From G965215145 sp965215145 (lineage in GTDB: Bacteria; Bacteroidota; Rhodothermia; Rhodothermales; JANQRZ01), in NCBI GenBank assembly GCA_965215145.1, contig OZ244038.1, forward strand, positions 806,001 through 870,000: a DNA stretch of 64,000 nt, in the 5' to 3' direction. The position numbers and the translations under genes are program-made. This document shows, one piece after another, positions 8,915-17,542 of this stretch. The notes under the pieces were generated by a model, which saw only the letters and a program-made list of their open reading frames with translations, did not search any database and was not told the DNA's origin. The number at the start of each line of letters is the position of its first letter. The first letter of the stretch is position 1.

Positions 8915-10437
8915 GAATCCCTAACCGGGGACAGCGGGGCCGCCCCCGCTCCGCCGGCTGCGCCGTCTCCAGCGACGTAGCGCTGGTGGAGGCCGCCAGC
9001 CAGCCCGCTCAGCGCCGTGAATACGAAGACCTGGTCCATCACGAGGAAGAAGATGGCCATGTTGGCTGCAAGCGCTAGGGCCACCAGCCCGATGAGGGCT
9101 GTGAGGGCAAAGGCACGGTGCCGCCCCCCTAGGGACCGAGAGGCGCTGTAGGCCTCGTGAAGGGCGAGCAGCCAGAACGCAACGAGAGCCGCCAGCCCGA
9201 ACACGCCCAGCTTGAACCACGCCGCGAGGTAGCCGTTGTGAATAAACCACTTGACCAGGGTGGCCTCGGCGAGCATGTCGAAATACTTGTAGTTCGTCCC
9301 AAAGCCGTAGCCGAGCAGGGGGTTCACCTGGATGTACTCCCATACGGCTTTCCACTCCACGATCCTGCTCAGCAGCGATACATCGGTCGTCGCCCCGCCG
9401 ATCATGGCGAACCGGCTGGCCGCCCCGCTGAGGATGAGCTCTGCCAGGCGGCCGAAGAACAGCATGACCAGTACGACGAGCGCCGTCGCCCCGACCCCCA
9501 CGAGCGAGACGAGGCGGAGGCGGTAGCGCCCACGCAGCAGCAGGAGCAGGAGGCCGGCCCCCAGGAGAGCAGCTATCCAGAAGGTCCGCCCCTTCGTTAG
9601 GATGAGGGAACCGATGAGGAAGAGGAGCAGGCCGAGGAGCCCCACCCGGTGCCACCAGCGCTCCGCGAAGAGGAGGATGGTCAGGGTGCCGAGCACGGAA
9701 ACCATACTGATCGTCTCCGTCGCAGCGAACCGCGCGTCGGCGACCTGCCACGCCACCGTCGCCGTGGCGATGATCTCGCGGAAGCCGAGAAAGTTCTGGA
9801 TGCCTAGGAAGGCCCCAATCCCCAAAAGGACGCCGAACGTGATCTCCGGGCCGCGGTGGAACCGGAAGCACGCGTCCTTCACCGGGAAGTAGAGCCCGAG
9901 GACGAGGAAGGCCGTGAGGTCCCCGCGGAACGTGCCGAACGAGGCACCGAACACGACCGCGGTGACGCTGCCCAGGACCCCGCCCCCGACCAGCAATAGA
10001 GCCAGCGCCCAGTCGGCGGGGGTACGCACGATACGTTCGCCGCGGGCGAGCCGGCTGCCGTACCACACCGCGAGGTAGGTGTAGAGGTAGAGGCCGTAGA
10101 CCAACTCCCCCGGCTGCAAACCGGTGTCTGAGTTGACGGCGAAGGTGAAGCCCCCCAGGACCACCACGAAGCTGGCGATCGGCCGGCGGGGCAACACCAC
10201 CGCGACCGCTCCCGCCACCCCCACGATCAACACCCCTGCGGGTACGAGCCAGGCCTGCTCCGGCGCGGCCCCGGCGACGGCGAGGCTGAGTGCGAGGCCG
10301 CCCCCGAGGCTCACCCACAGCGCAGCCTGACCAGCGCGCCATGCTGCCTCGAACGGCGGGGGGGAGGGGGGTGGGTTCGGCAAAGGCTCAGGGGAGGGGG
10401 CCGCCAGGCCTACCCGCGTCCGCTGCAGTCGCTGCAT
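8911..10437 (-). CDS. O-antigen polymerase/ligase family membrane protein (Wzy_C domain)
   Basis: A 508-residue polytopic inner-membrane protein with a Pro-rich cytoplasmic N-tail and about 12 helices. The diagnostic part is LTKGRTFWIAALLGA, then a periplasmic loop with the NPLLGYGFGTNY and FIHNGYLAAWFK signatures of the WaaL/Wzy family. Such enzymes either polymerise repeat units or ligate the finished chain to a lipid or protein. The two cannot be told apart here, and this is the only candidate of either kind in the cluster. The ATG at 10437 lies inside the end of the wzz-like gene (50-bp overlap). Confidence 0.88.
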   Translation of the reverse strand: MQRLQRTRVGLAAPSPEPLPNPPPSPPPFEAAWRAGQAALWVSLGGGLALSLAVAGAAPEQAWLVPAGVLIVGVAGAVAVVLPRRPIASFVVVLGGFTFAVNSDTGLQPGELVYGLYLYTYLAVWYGSRLARGERIVRTPADWALALLLVGGGVLGSVTAVVFGASFGTFRGDLTAFLVLGLYFPVKDACFRFHRGPEITFGVLLGIGAFLGIQNFLGFREIIATATVAWQVADARFAATETISMVSVLGTLTILLFAERWWHRVGLLGLLLFLIGSLILTKGRTFWIAALLGAGLLLLLLRGRYRLRLVSLVGVGATALVVLVMLFFGRLAELILSGAASRFAMIGGATTDVSLLSRIVEWKAVWEYIQVNPLLGYGFGTNYKYFDMLAEATLVKWFIHNGYLAAWFKLGVFGLAALVAFWLLALHEAYSASRSLGGRHRAFALTALIGLVALALAANMAIFFLVMDQVFVFTALSGLAGGLHQRYVAGDGAAGGAGAAPLSPVRDS

Positions 10438-11644
10438 AGAGGCGGCTCACCAGAGCCTCGTGGCTCCGGCGCCACCACGTGCTCCCCAGCACGAACAGGA
10501 ACGCCAGGAGGAACCCCGTCAGCGTCACCGCTACGACGACCAACCGGCGCGAGGGCCGCGCCGGCTGCACGGGGGGCACGGCCGGGTCGAGGACCTGGAC
10601 GGCCGCCGCCTCGTTCCGCTCCTGGAACAGCGCCTGCTCGTACAGCGGGTACACCGTCTCGATCACCTGGCCCTGGACGAGCTGCGCCTGCACGAGCTCG
10701 GTGTACTCGCGGGCCAGCGCGGGGAGCTCCCGCAGCGAGAAGGGGAGGAGCGCGTCCTGGCCCCCGAGCGCGGCCCGCTCCTGGGCCCGCGCGCTCTCCA
10801 GCGCGTCCCGTGCCGCCCGCGCCTGCGGGTTCTCGGGGCCGAACTGCCGCGCGAGGGTCTGGTACCGGACCTCCGCCCGCGCCACCTCGCTCCGCAGCTC
10901 CGCCATCGAGCCCATGAACGCCTCCGCCTGCGACTCCAGCTCCACGACCCCGTGCTCCTCCTGGAACGCCTGGAGCACCGTCCGTACGGAGTCGAGGTCG
11001 CTGCGGGCCTCCGTCAGCCGCCCCTCGATGTAGAGGCGGGTCTGACGCGCGTCCTCGGACGACAGCCGCATGTTGATCGCGTTGAGGCGGTCCACCATGA
11101 AGTTCGCCATAGCCGCGGCCCGCTCGGGGTCGCGGTCGAAGGCGCGGACGGCGAGGTACTCGTAGTCCAGCGCGACGTCGAACTCGACGTTGGCGGCGAG
11201 CTCCCCGAGGGCGGCCGGCAGGGGCTCGTCTTCGTCCTCCAGGTCGTAGACGCGGACGAGGTCGAACTCCTCGACCACGTCCTCGAGCAGCGTGCGGCTC
11301 GTGAGGATCGAGAGGTACCGGGTAAACCCGCCCCCGCCGCTGAGGAAGTCGGAGAGGCCGCCACCGCCGCCGGTGGCGAGGCCGAGCAGCGCCGAGACGC
11401 CGCCGCCCTCGGGGCGCAGCACGCGCGCCTCGGCGGCGTAGTAGCGCGGCAGCGCCAGCGCCACGAGGATGGCGCCGAGGGCCGCCACCGCCGTCACGAG
11501 CGCGATCAGCCGCCACCGCCGGTAGAGCGCGCCGACGGCGATCCAGAGCGCGCCCTCCGAGGCGGCGGTCGGGGCGGGCTCGGCGGGCGGGGGGGCGGCC
11601 CCGGCGCCATTGGCGGGCGTGGCCCGCTCGGTCTGGGCGTCCAT
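10388..11644 (-). CDS. Wzz/GumC-type polysaccharide chain-length determinant
   Basis: A 418-residue inner-membrane protein that would control chain length and contact the outer-membrane exporter. A Pro/Ala-rich cytoplasmic N-tail precedes the first helix (RLIALVTAVAALGAILVALA). A large periplasmic part follows with long helical stretches rich in Glu, Ala and Arg. The second helix starts after the Pro-rich motif VPPVQPARPSRR, the classic Wzz membrane-proximal motif. No C-terminal BY-kinase domain is present. It lies 2 bp after the exporter gene and overlaps the next gene by 50 bp, so the three are surely co-transcribed. Confidence 0.9.
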   Translation of the reverse strand: MDAQTERATPANGAGAAPPPAEPAPTAASEGALWIAVGALYRRWRLIALVTAVAALGAILVALALPRYYAAEARVLRPEGGGVSALLGLATGGGGGLSDFLSGGGGFTRYLSILTSRTLLEDVVEEFDLVRVYDLEDEDEPLPAALGELAANVEFDVALDYEYLAVRAFDRDPERAAAMANFMVDRLNAINMRLSSEDARQTRLYIEGRLTEARSDLDSVRTVLQAFQEEHGVVELESQAEAFMGSMAELRSEVARAEVRYQTLARQFGPENPQARAARDALESARAQERAALGGQDALLPFSLRELPALAREYTELVQAQLVQGQVIETVYPLYEQALFQERNEAAAVQVLDPAVPPVQPARPSRRLVVVAVTLTGFLLAFLFVLGSTWWRRSHEALVSRLYAATAADAGRPGGPLP

Positions 11645-11646
11645 AG

Positions 11647-13422
11647 TCAGTTCCCGCTGTCGGTGATGAGGAGGTACGTCGTGACCACCGTGGCGACGGT
11701 GCCGACGAGGGCGAGCCCCGTGCGGATCAGCTCGAACCGGGCGCTCCGCGCCTCCCGCTCCTCCTGGAGGAGGAACTGCTGCTCCTGGAGCGCGAGGGCC
11801 TGGAGGGCCTCGGTGTCTGCGATCACCTCGCGGTCCACGAACACGAAGTCCCCCGAGCGGATGGGGGCGCCGCCCGGCGGCCGGAGGTAGCCGGTGCCGG
11901 CCTCGCGGACGTAGACCCCGGTGGCGGCGGGGCCGAGGCCCCCCGCCCGCTCGATGTAGTAGGCGGCGTCGGCGCCGGGCTCGAGGGGGATGAGGCCGGG
12001 GTTGCGGACCTGCCCGATCACGCGGACTGCGCCGGGGTCGCGCGGCACGACGAAGCGGTCGCCGTCGCGGAGGGGGATCGGGGGGATCGTGGCGGGATCG
12101 TCGCCGAGGTCGAGCGAGACGCGCTGGAACTGGAGCAGTTCACGGACCATGTACTGCCGGCTCCCGAAGGGGAGGTCGCTGAGGCGGGCGTTCTCGAACG
12201 TCGTCTGCTCGAGGAGGGCCACTCGCTCCTCCGGATCCACGGCCTCCAGTGACGGGAGCCCCTCCGCCTCCCAAGCAGCCCCTCGCCGTTCGAGGTAGGC
12301 CGCGCGGAGAAGCCCCTCCGACGTGATGCCTCCGACCGCCTCAACGAGGTCGCGCAGCGTGGTCTCCCCGACGGCGATAGGATAGGCTCCTGGATGGGCC
12401 ACTTCACCCGCGGCGATGGCGAGCCCCCGCCCCACATCGGCAAGCACCTGGATCCGGTCGAGTGGCTGGAGCGGCGGGTCCGCGGCGGCGCCCTCGGCGA
12501 TGGCGCCGAGGGCGTACTCGCTCGCCACGAGCGCGCCGTCCGGGCCGGTGCGGATGATCCGGGCGCGCCCGCGCTCCGCTACTCCCCTCCCGCCGACGAC
12601 GAGGAGCACGTCCGTGAGGCGATCCCCAGGCCGGTAGTCGACGACCTCGTCGGGGCGCCGCGGCAGACCCACGGTGAGGGCCCCTCCCTCAACGTTGAAG
12701 GTGGGGACGTAGAGGGCGTCGCCGTCGCGGAGGTACGGGTTCTCGCTGAGGTCCCCGGTGGTGTAGTAGCGGAGGAGGTCGACCGAGAAGGGGGCGGTGC
12801 CCCGGCGGCGAACCTCGACGTTGCGGAGGGCGGGGAGGGACGCGCGCGGGTTCTCGGCCCGCCGGCGCCGGAAGGCCTGGACGGGGCTCTCCCCCCCCAT
12901 CGCCTCAGCGAGGGCGTCTTCGACGCGGGCCACGGGGATCGCCACGCGCCGGCCCGGCGCCTCGACGGCGCCAGAGACGTGGACGTAGAACTGCCGCGGC
13001 TGCGCCAGCGCCACCTCCGTCTCGACGTTCCGGTAGATCCGCCGCAGCCCGGCCGCGACGCGGGCACGGGCCTCGGCCAGCGTGAGCCCCGCCACCTCGA
13101 AGCTCCCGATCTCGGGGACGATGAGGGCGCCGTCGGCGGAGACGGCCGCGGCCGTCTGCGTGGCGAGGGCGCCGCCCACCGAGATGCTGAAGACGTCGCC
13201 GGGGCCGACGACGTACTCCGCGGGGTCGACGGCGCCTTCGAGGGGGACGCTGCCGGCCGCGAGGATCCGCTGCGTCGCCTGCTGCCGCACCTGCTGGGCC
13301 GCGAGCGCCTGCTGCTGCTCCGGCGTGAGCTCCCCCTGAGCCAACGCGGGGGGGGGCAGCAGGGCCAGGGCGAGCGCCGTCCAGGTCAGCGCGCGGCTGG
13401 TCAGCGAGAGGAACGTCGGCAT
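11647..13422 (-). CDS. Wza-type outer-membrane polysaccharide export protein (SLBB repeats)
   Basis: A 591-residue secreted protein. MPTFLSLTSRALTWTALALA followed by PPPALAQG is a signal peptide with a signal-peptidase I site, which is why I start at 13422 and not at the longer upstream frame. A polysaccharide-export domain follows (YVVGPGDVFSISVGG), then SLBB units such as FYVHVSGAVEAPGRRV, IAAGEVAHPGAYPI and VRVIGQVRNPGLIPLEPG. A C-terminal hydrophobic segment ends the protein. It should form the outer-membrane exit channel. First gene of the minus-strand cluster, with a strong promoter about 30 bp upstream. Confidence 0.92.
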   Translation of the reverse strand: MPTFLSLTSRALTWTALALALLPPPALAQGELTPEQQQALAAQQVRQQATQRILAAGSVPLEGAVDPAEYVVGPGDVFSISVGGALATQTAAAVSADGALIVPEIGSFEVAGLTLAEARARVAAGLRRIYRNVETEVALAQPRQFYVHVSGAVEAPGRRVAIPVARVEDALAEAMGGESPVQAFRRRRAENPRASLPALRNVEVRRRGTAPFSVDLLRYYTTGDLSENPYLRDGDALYVPTFNVEGGALTVGLPRRPDEVVDYRPGDRLTDVLLVVGGRGVAERGRARIIRTGPDGALVASEYALGAIAEGAAADPPLQPLDRIQVLADVGRGLAIAAGEVAHPGAYPIAVGETTLRDLVEAVGGITSEGLLRAAYLERRGAAWEAEGLPSLEAVDPEERVALLEQTTFENARLSDLPFGSRQYMVRELLQFQRVSLDLGDDPATIPPIPLRDGDRFVVPRDPGAVRVIGQVRNPGLIPLEPGADAAYYIERAGGLGPAATGVYVREAGTGYLRPPGGAPIRSGDFVFVDREVIADTEALQALALQEQQFLLQEEREARSARFELIRTGLALVGTVATVVTTYLLITDSGN

Positions 13423-13451
13423 GCAGGCGGGGTTGGGCGGGGCTGAAGCGG

Positions 13452-13483
13452 CAAAAGCTACGTCGGCCCCCCAACGTCTACAA
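13452..13483 (-). promoter_or_regulatory. Bacteroidota-type promoter of the polysaccharide operon
   Basis: On the minus strand, TTG (13483-13481), 20 nt, then TAGCTTTTG (13460-13452) closely matches the Bacteroidota housekeeping promoter TTG-N19-21-TAnnTTTG. A start site 7-8 nt downstream would leave a leader of about 20-25 nt before the exporter ATG. ispE starts divergently at 13529. Confidence 0.65.
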
Positions 13484-13528
13484 CCGCTGCGGAAGTGCCT
13501 CCCGCCGCGCCTGCGCGTTTTCCCTAAA

Positions 13529-14374
13529 ATGCCACACCCTCCCGCGCTGCGCCGCTGCGCCCCGGCCAAGCTGAACCTCGGCCTGCACGTCCGCCACCGC
13601 CGCCCCGACGGCTTCCACGAGGTCGAGACCGTCCTAGTCCCCATCGGCTGGCACGATATGCTGGAGGCACGGCCGGCAGCGGCGTTCCGGTTCACGTGCT
13701 CGGACCCCGCCTTGGAGAGCGACGGCAACCTCTGCGTCCGCGCCGCCCGCGCACTCGCTGCCCACGCCGGCGTCGCGCCGACGGGGCGGCTCCACCTCGA
13801 AAAGCGCGTCCCGCACGGGGCCGGCCTCGGCGGCGGCTCCTCCGACGCGGCCCACACCCTCCGCCTCCTCGCCGAGCTGTGGCGCCTCGGCCCAGCCCCG
13901 GAGGACCTCCACGCCCTCGCCGCCGGCCTCGGCTCGGACGTCCCGTTTTTCCTCCACGACGGCCCGATGCTCGCCACGGGGCGGGGCGAGGCGCTGGCGC
14001 CGCTCGATGGGTACGCCTTCCCGTTCTGGCTCGCGGTCGTGATGCCGCCCGTCCGCATCGCCACGGCCGAGGCGTACCGGCTCGTCACCCCCGACGGTCG
14101 CGCCCGGCCCGATCTCGCCGAGACTGTCCGGTCGAATGACCTCGCCCGGTGGCGGCGCGAGCTCGCCAACGACTTCGAGGTCCCGATCCTCGCGCGCCAC
14201 CCGGAGATCGCAGCAGCCCGGCGGGACCTGCTGGAGGCGGGGGCGGGCTACGCCGCGCTCTCCGGCTCCGGCGCCGCCGTGTTCGGGGTGTTCGAGGGGG
14301 AGGGGGAGGCGCAGGCCGCGGCGCGGGCGGCGGCCGACGCGGGGCTCCGGTCGTGGTGGGGTGGGGCGGGCTGA
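13529..14374 (+). CDS. ispE: 4-diphosphocytidyl-2-C-methyl-D-erythritol kinase
   Basis: A 281-residue GHMP kinase of the non-mevalonate isoprenoid pathway. It phosphorylates CDP-methylerythritol at the 2-hydroxyl with ATP. Visible motifs are CAPAKLNLGLHV with the substrate-binding Lys, the ATP loop PHGAGLGGGSSDAA, GLGSDVPFFL with the catalytic Asp, and the third GHMP motif ALSGSGAAVFGVF. The ATG at 13529 gives the canonical N-terminus, and the longer frame upstream would run into the divergent promoter. It is divergent from the polysaccharide operon and convergent with the next lipoprotein gene (15-bp gap). Confidence 0.96.
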   Translation: MPHPPALRRCAPAKLNLGLHVRHRRPDGFHEVETVLVPIGWHDMLEARPAAAFRFTCSDPALESDGNLCVRAARALAAHAGVAPTGRLHLEKRVPHGAGLGGGSSDAAHTLRLLAELWRLGPAPEDLHALAAGLGSDVPFFLHDGPMLATGRGEALAPLDGYAFPFWLAVVMPPVRIATAEAYRLVTPDGRARPDLAETVRSNDLARWRRELANDFEVPILARHPEIAAARRDLLEAGAGYAALSGSGAAVFGVFEGEGEAQAAARAAADAGLRSWWGGAG

Positions 14375-14389
14375 AGCACTGCGGCGGGC

Positions 14390-15874
14390 TCAACTCCCGC
14401 AGCGCACCGCGATGGTCCGGCGCGCCGTGGCCCGCTCGTTCCCGTTCTCGGGATAGGCCCAGCCGTGAGGCCCAATTCGGCGACCACTCGGCCGCCACCG
14501 GTCTTGTATCTCGGCCGCGAGGAGCAGCGCCCGCTGGCCCCTCTCCGGGGTCAGGGTGAGGTCCGGCGCGAGCGCCTCGTACCACGGCCCCACCTCCCCA
14601 CCGGCGTCGAGGACGCGGTAGCGGTACGTGGCGGCGTAGGTGCCGGCCCGCGAGGTGCCGACGCGCCAGGTCGCTGCCTCCCCACACGCGACCTCGGCCG
14701 GCCCCTCGATGCGCACCTGCAGCGGGCGGTCGTGATCGGTGAAGGTGGGGCGGCCGGTGGTGTTGACGCGGTGGAGGTCCTGCCCCCGGAGGTGCGCGAC
14801 CTGCCGCTCCGTCTCGGCGTCCGTAACGGGAAGCGGCGTGTAGTAGAGCCAGTCTACCTCGAGCCAAAGCGCCTCCTCGAGCTGGCCCTCCGGGCTGAGC
14901 CAGTGGAGAGACACGGCCGGCGCGACGGCGTCGCCTGGGTAGAACGCGGGGCCGGAGGAGAAGGCGCGCTCGGCGACGGCGCGGAGGCTGCCCTGCAGGT
15001 CCTCGGGGAGCATCCGATACGTCACGGTTCGCGCCTCCGGGTCTACCTCCATGATGAGGCGGAGCCACCGCTCCGCCCACGTCCGGGCCAGCGGGGCCTC
15101 GGCGGCGGGGCCGGCCTCCGAGCCGGTCTTGGCGAGCACACTCCGCCCCGCCCACCACCTCCGGACCGGCCCCTCCCGGCTCAGGCGCCGCGTGCGCTCC
15201 GGGGTCTCGACCTTCCCGTAGTGGTTGCCGACGTTCATCCAGGAGACGAACCCCTTGTCCTGCTCGTGCCGCTCGTTCTCGAAGTCGAGCTCGCTCCAGT
15301 ACGTGTACCGGATGGGGTCTGCGCCGCCGCGCTCGAAGACGTAGGTGTCCGGACTCATGGCCCAGAGGGCGTGCCGCGTCCGCTGCCGCTCCCCCAGCTC
15401 CGAGAGCCGGACGCGCCACTGGTACGTCCCGCTCTCCAGCTCAAAGCCGGCGAAGAGGACGGCGGAGCGGGCGATGTCCTCGGCTCTGAGCCCGGTGGAG
15501 AACTCGAGCCGCATCACCGTCCCCGGCTCAAACGTGACGCGACCGGGAATGGCGAGGTCGCCGCGGTTGAAGCGGTACCACGCGCGCGTCCGCTCTGTCC
15601 CTTCTCGCGTGGCCCAGGCGTTGACGGCGAAGAGGTCGCTGCGCGGGGCCTCCCCGACCGGCCCCGTCGTTTGTGCCGAGGTGTAGGCGAAGTCGTCGAA
15701 GAAGGCGGGGAGCGCGCCGTAGTAGCAGGGGCCGTCGTAGCCGGCCGGGGCGAGGTCCTCGGCGCAGGCCGTCCGCTGGGCTCCGGGGGGAGCCGCCGTT
15801 TGGGCCACCGGCTCGGCGCAGCCGGCGAGCGCCGTCAGCGCTACCACACAGATCAGGACAGGGAGGAGACGCAT
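14390..15874 (-). CDS. Lipoprotein with a GH16-like glycan-binding or hydrolase fold
   Basis: A 494-residue protein with a lipoprotein signal (hydrophobic stretch, then LTALAGC with Cys 19). From about residue 55 it looks like a beta-sandwich lectin/glucanase domain: FDDFAYTSAQ, many Trp and Tyr, and TYWSELDFENE at about 192-201. The last contains E-L-D-F-E, matching the E-x-D-x-E active-site strand of GH16 enzymes. A beta-rich C-terminal region from about residue 390 may be an Ig-like module. I infer a surface or periplasmic glycan-active lipoprotein; this rests on one motif plus composition. It lies 50 bp downstream of sbcD on the same strand. Confidence 0.55.
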   Translation of the reverse strand: MRLLPVLICVVALTALAGCAEPVAQTAAPPGAQRTACAEDLAPAGYDGPCYYGALPAFFDDFAYTSAQTTGPVGEAPRSDLFAVNAWATREGTERTRAWYRFNRGDLAIPGRVTFEPGTVMRLEFSTGLRAEDIARSAVLFAGFELESGTYQWRVRLSELGERQRTRHALWAMSPDTYVFERGGADPIRYTYWSELDFENERHEQDKGFVSWMNVGNHYGKVETPERTRRLSREGPVRRWWAGRSVLAKTGSEAGPAAEAPLARTWAERWLRLIMEVDPEARTVTYRMLPEDLQGSLRAVAERAFSSGPAFYPGDAVAPAVSLHWLSPEGQLEEALWLEVDWLYYTPLPVTDAETERQVAHLRGQDLHRVNTTGRPTFTDHDRPLQVRIEGPAEVACGEAATWRVGTSRAGTYAATYRYRVLDAGGEVGPWYEALAPDLTLTPERGQRALLLAAEIQDRWRPSGRRIGPHGWAYPENGNERATARRTIAVRCGS

Positions 15875-15924
15875 TGGGGAGGGGGAATTGATACGGGGCG
15901 GGGTTAATGGCTCGCGGTGGGCAA

Positions 15925-17205
15925 TCAGCTCTCCGCTCCCAGCCCGTCTACCTCGCGCTCGACCTCCAGCGCGGCGGCGACGAGGTCGTCGCGGAGGGGG
16001 GCGAGCTTCTCGTGCTGGGCCACGTACTGCGCCATCGCGTCGGCGAGCGAGGCGTCCTTCTGCACCGTCGTCGTGCGCTTGCGCTCGGCGGGGTCCACGA
16101 CGCGCTCGATGGCGGCGACGGCGTAGGCGTCCTGGAGGGCGTCGCGGAGGGCGCGCTGGTCCACGAGCGGGGCCTGCTGCTCATCCACCCGGTAGCGGAC
16201 GCGGACGACGGCGTCGCGGATGTCCTCCAGCCGGATCCGCCCGAGGATCGTCCCCGTCGGGTCCTCCGCCGCGCGGGCGTCCACCTCGACGGGGATGAAC
16301 CGCCGGGCCGGCGTCTCGACGAACCGGTACGTCGTCCGCTTCGCGCCCTCCCCGTCGGGCTCGATGTCCACGATCACGAACCCCTTTTGGGCGTCGTGTT
16401 CCTTGAACGAGATCCGTTCGATGGAAGAGGAGTAGACGACGGGCGGGCCGTCGCCGCGCTCGAACGCCTCGCGGTTGCGGTCCTGAAACTTGTGGATGTG
16501 CCCGAGCGCGACGTAGTCGAGCTTCGGGTGCGCGAGCTGGCCGACGGTGAACTTCGGCTCGTGGGCGATGAGGCTGGTCCGCTCGCTGCCGCTGACCTCG
16601 GCGCCCTGCACCGTGAAGTGCCCCGCGAGCACCGCCGGGAGCGCGGGGTCGAGCGCGGCGGCGTGCTGCCGGACGTAGTCGGCGTAGAGCCCCTCGATGA
16701 ACGTGCGGATCTGCTCGGGGGTCTTGCCGCGGTGGGCCTCCTTCGAGAGCACGAGCGAGCGGATCGGCCAGGGCAGCGCGAGGAGCTGGAGCGGCCCGCT
16801 CTTCGTCTCGATAGACCCATACTCGGTCCCCGGCGCGCAGGCCGTCGGACGGCGGAAGATGTGGACGTTCCCCGTGAGGAACCCGAAGATGTCCACCGCC
16901 GACGCCTTCCCGAACGACACCGGGTGGTCGTGGTTGCCGATGGTCATGACGACGGGGATACCGGCGTCGGTGACGGGCTTCAGGCTCTCGGCGAACAGCT
17001 TCTGCTGGGTCGGTGTGGGGTCGGCGGTGCGGTAGGCGTCGCCGCAGAAGAGGAACGCGTCCACGTCCTCCTGGACGGCGCGCTCGGCCATGAACCGGAA
17101 GCAGCGGGCGAAGTCCTGGAGCCGGGTGTTCAGCCCGGTCTCGGGGTCGAGGCGGCCGTGGGTCTCGTAGCCGAGGTGGATGTCGGCGGTGTGGAGCAGG
17201 CGCAT
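15925..17205 (-). CDS. sbcD: Exonuclease SbcD / Mre11-type nuclease subunit
   Basis: A 426-residue calcineurin-like phosphoesterase. All metal-binding motifs of Mre11/SbcD are present near the N-terminus: TADIHLG, FCGDAYR, TIGNHDHP, AGHFTV and LGHIHKFQ. The C-terminal third is helical and charged, as expected for the region that contacts SbcC/Rad50. With SbcC it would open hairpins and trim DNA ends, a fitting activity for a chromosome full of palindromes. No SbcC gene is present in the window. ATG at 17205, with a TAGCTTTCG -10-like box about 30 bp upstream. Confidence 0.9.
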   Translation of the reverse strand: MRLLHTADIHLGYETHGRLDPETGLNTRLQDFARCFRFMAERAVQEDVDAFLFCGDAYRTADPTPTQQKLFAESLKPVTDAGIPVVMTIGNHDHPVSFGKASAVDIFGFLTGNVHIFRRPTACAPGTEYGSIETKSGPLQLLALPWPIRSLVLSKEAHRGKTPEQIRTFIEGLYADYVRQHAAALDPALPAVLAGHFTVQGAEVSGSERTSLIAHEPKFTVGQLAHPKLDYVALGHIHKFQDRNREAFERGDGPPVVYSSSIERISFKEHDAQKGFVIVDIEPDGEGAKRTTYRFVETPARRFIPVEVDARAAEDPTGTILGRIRLEDIRDAVVRVRYRVDEQQAPLVDQRALRDALQDAYAVAAIERVVDPAERKRTTTVQKDASLADAMAQYVAQHEKLAPLRDDLVAAALEVEREVDGLGAES

Positions 17206-17271
17206 GTTCGAGGGCGGCGGGCAGCGGAGGTTAAGCCGCGAAAGCTACCGACACCGCAACGGCGAGCGCCT

Positions 17272-17348
17272 GTAGGGGCGCAATGCATCGCGCCCTGTGA
17301 AGGACCGGCGCCACGTCCACCACGGGCACGGCACCGCCGTGCCCCTAC
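17272..17348. repeat. Degenerate composite palindromic repeat (family A-like)
   Basis: The ends GTAGGGG (17272) and CCCCTAC (17348) are inverted and enclose two smaller hairpins: a degraded 28-nt palindrome with core CAATGCAT and a clean GGGCACGGC/GCCGTGCCC stem. It fills part of the 337-bp gap between sbcD and der. The rest of that gap holds the gene remnant described next, and otherwise I see nothing in it. Confidence 0.5.
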
Positions 17349-17391
17349 CGTAGCTGGTGCAGCCGCCTCCCGGTCCCCGCTCCACGCCCGC

Positions 17392-17493
17392 CGCAGTCTC
17401 GGCCAGCGCCGGCTCGCGGAGCTCCACGAGACGCGGGGGCACCCGACGGAGGCCGAGCGCTACCGAGGGCCGATCATCGAGGACGAGGGGTGA
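17392..17493 (+). pseudogene. Remnant 3' end of a TPR-like gene
   Basis: A plus-strand frame ending at TGA 17491-17493 encodes LGQRRLAELHETRG followed by HPTEAERYRGPIIEDEG. That reads like the last helical repeat of a TPR protein (LAELHETRGxxxEAERY). There is no upstream continuation or start codon in frame, so it is probably a truncated relic next to der. The case rests on pattern resemblance only. Confidence 0.35.
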
Positions 17494-17542
17494 GGGTGGG
17501 CCGGACGGCGCTACCTTCCGACCTCCCTCCGGCCTCCGCCCC

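Noticed and set aside
11647..14169. 840-codon version of the polysaccharide export gene
   Set aside because: The extra N-terminal 249 codons cross the divergent promoter and ispE. The ATG at 13422 starts a clear signal peptide.
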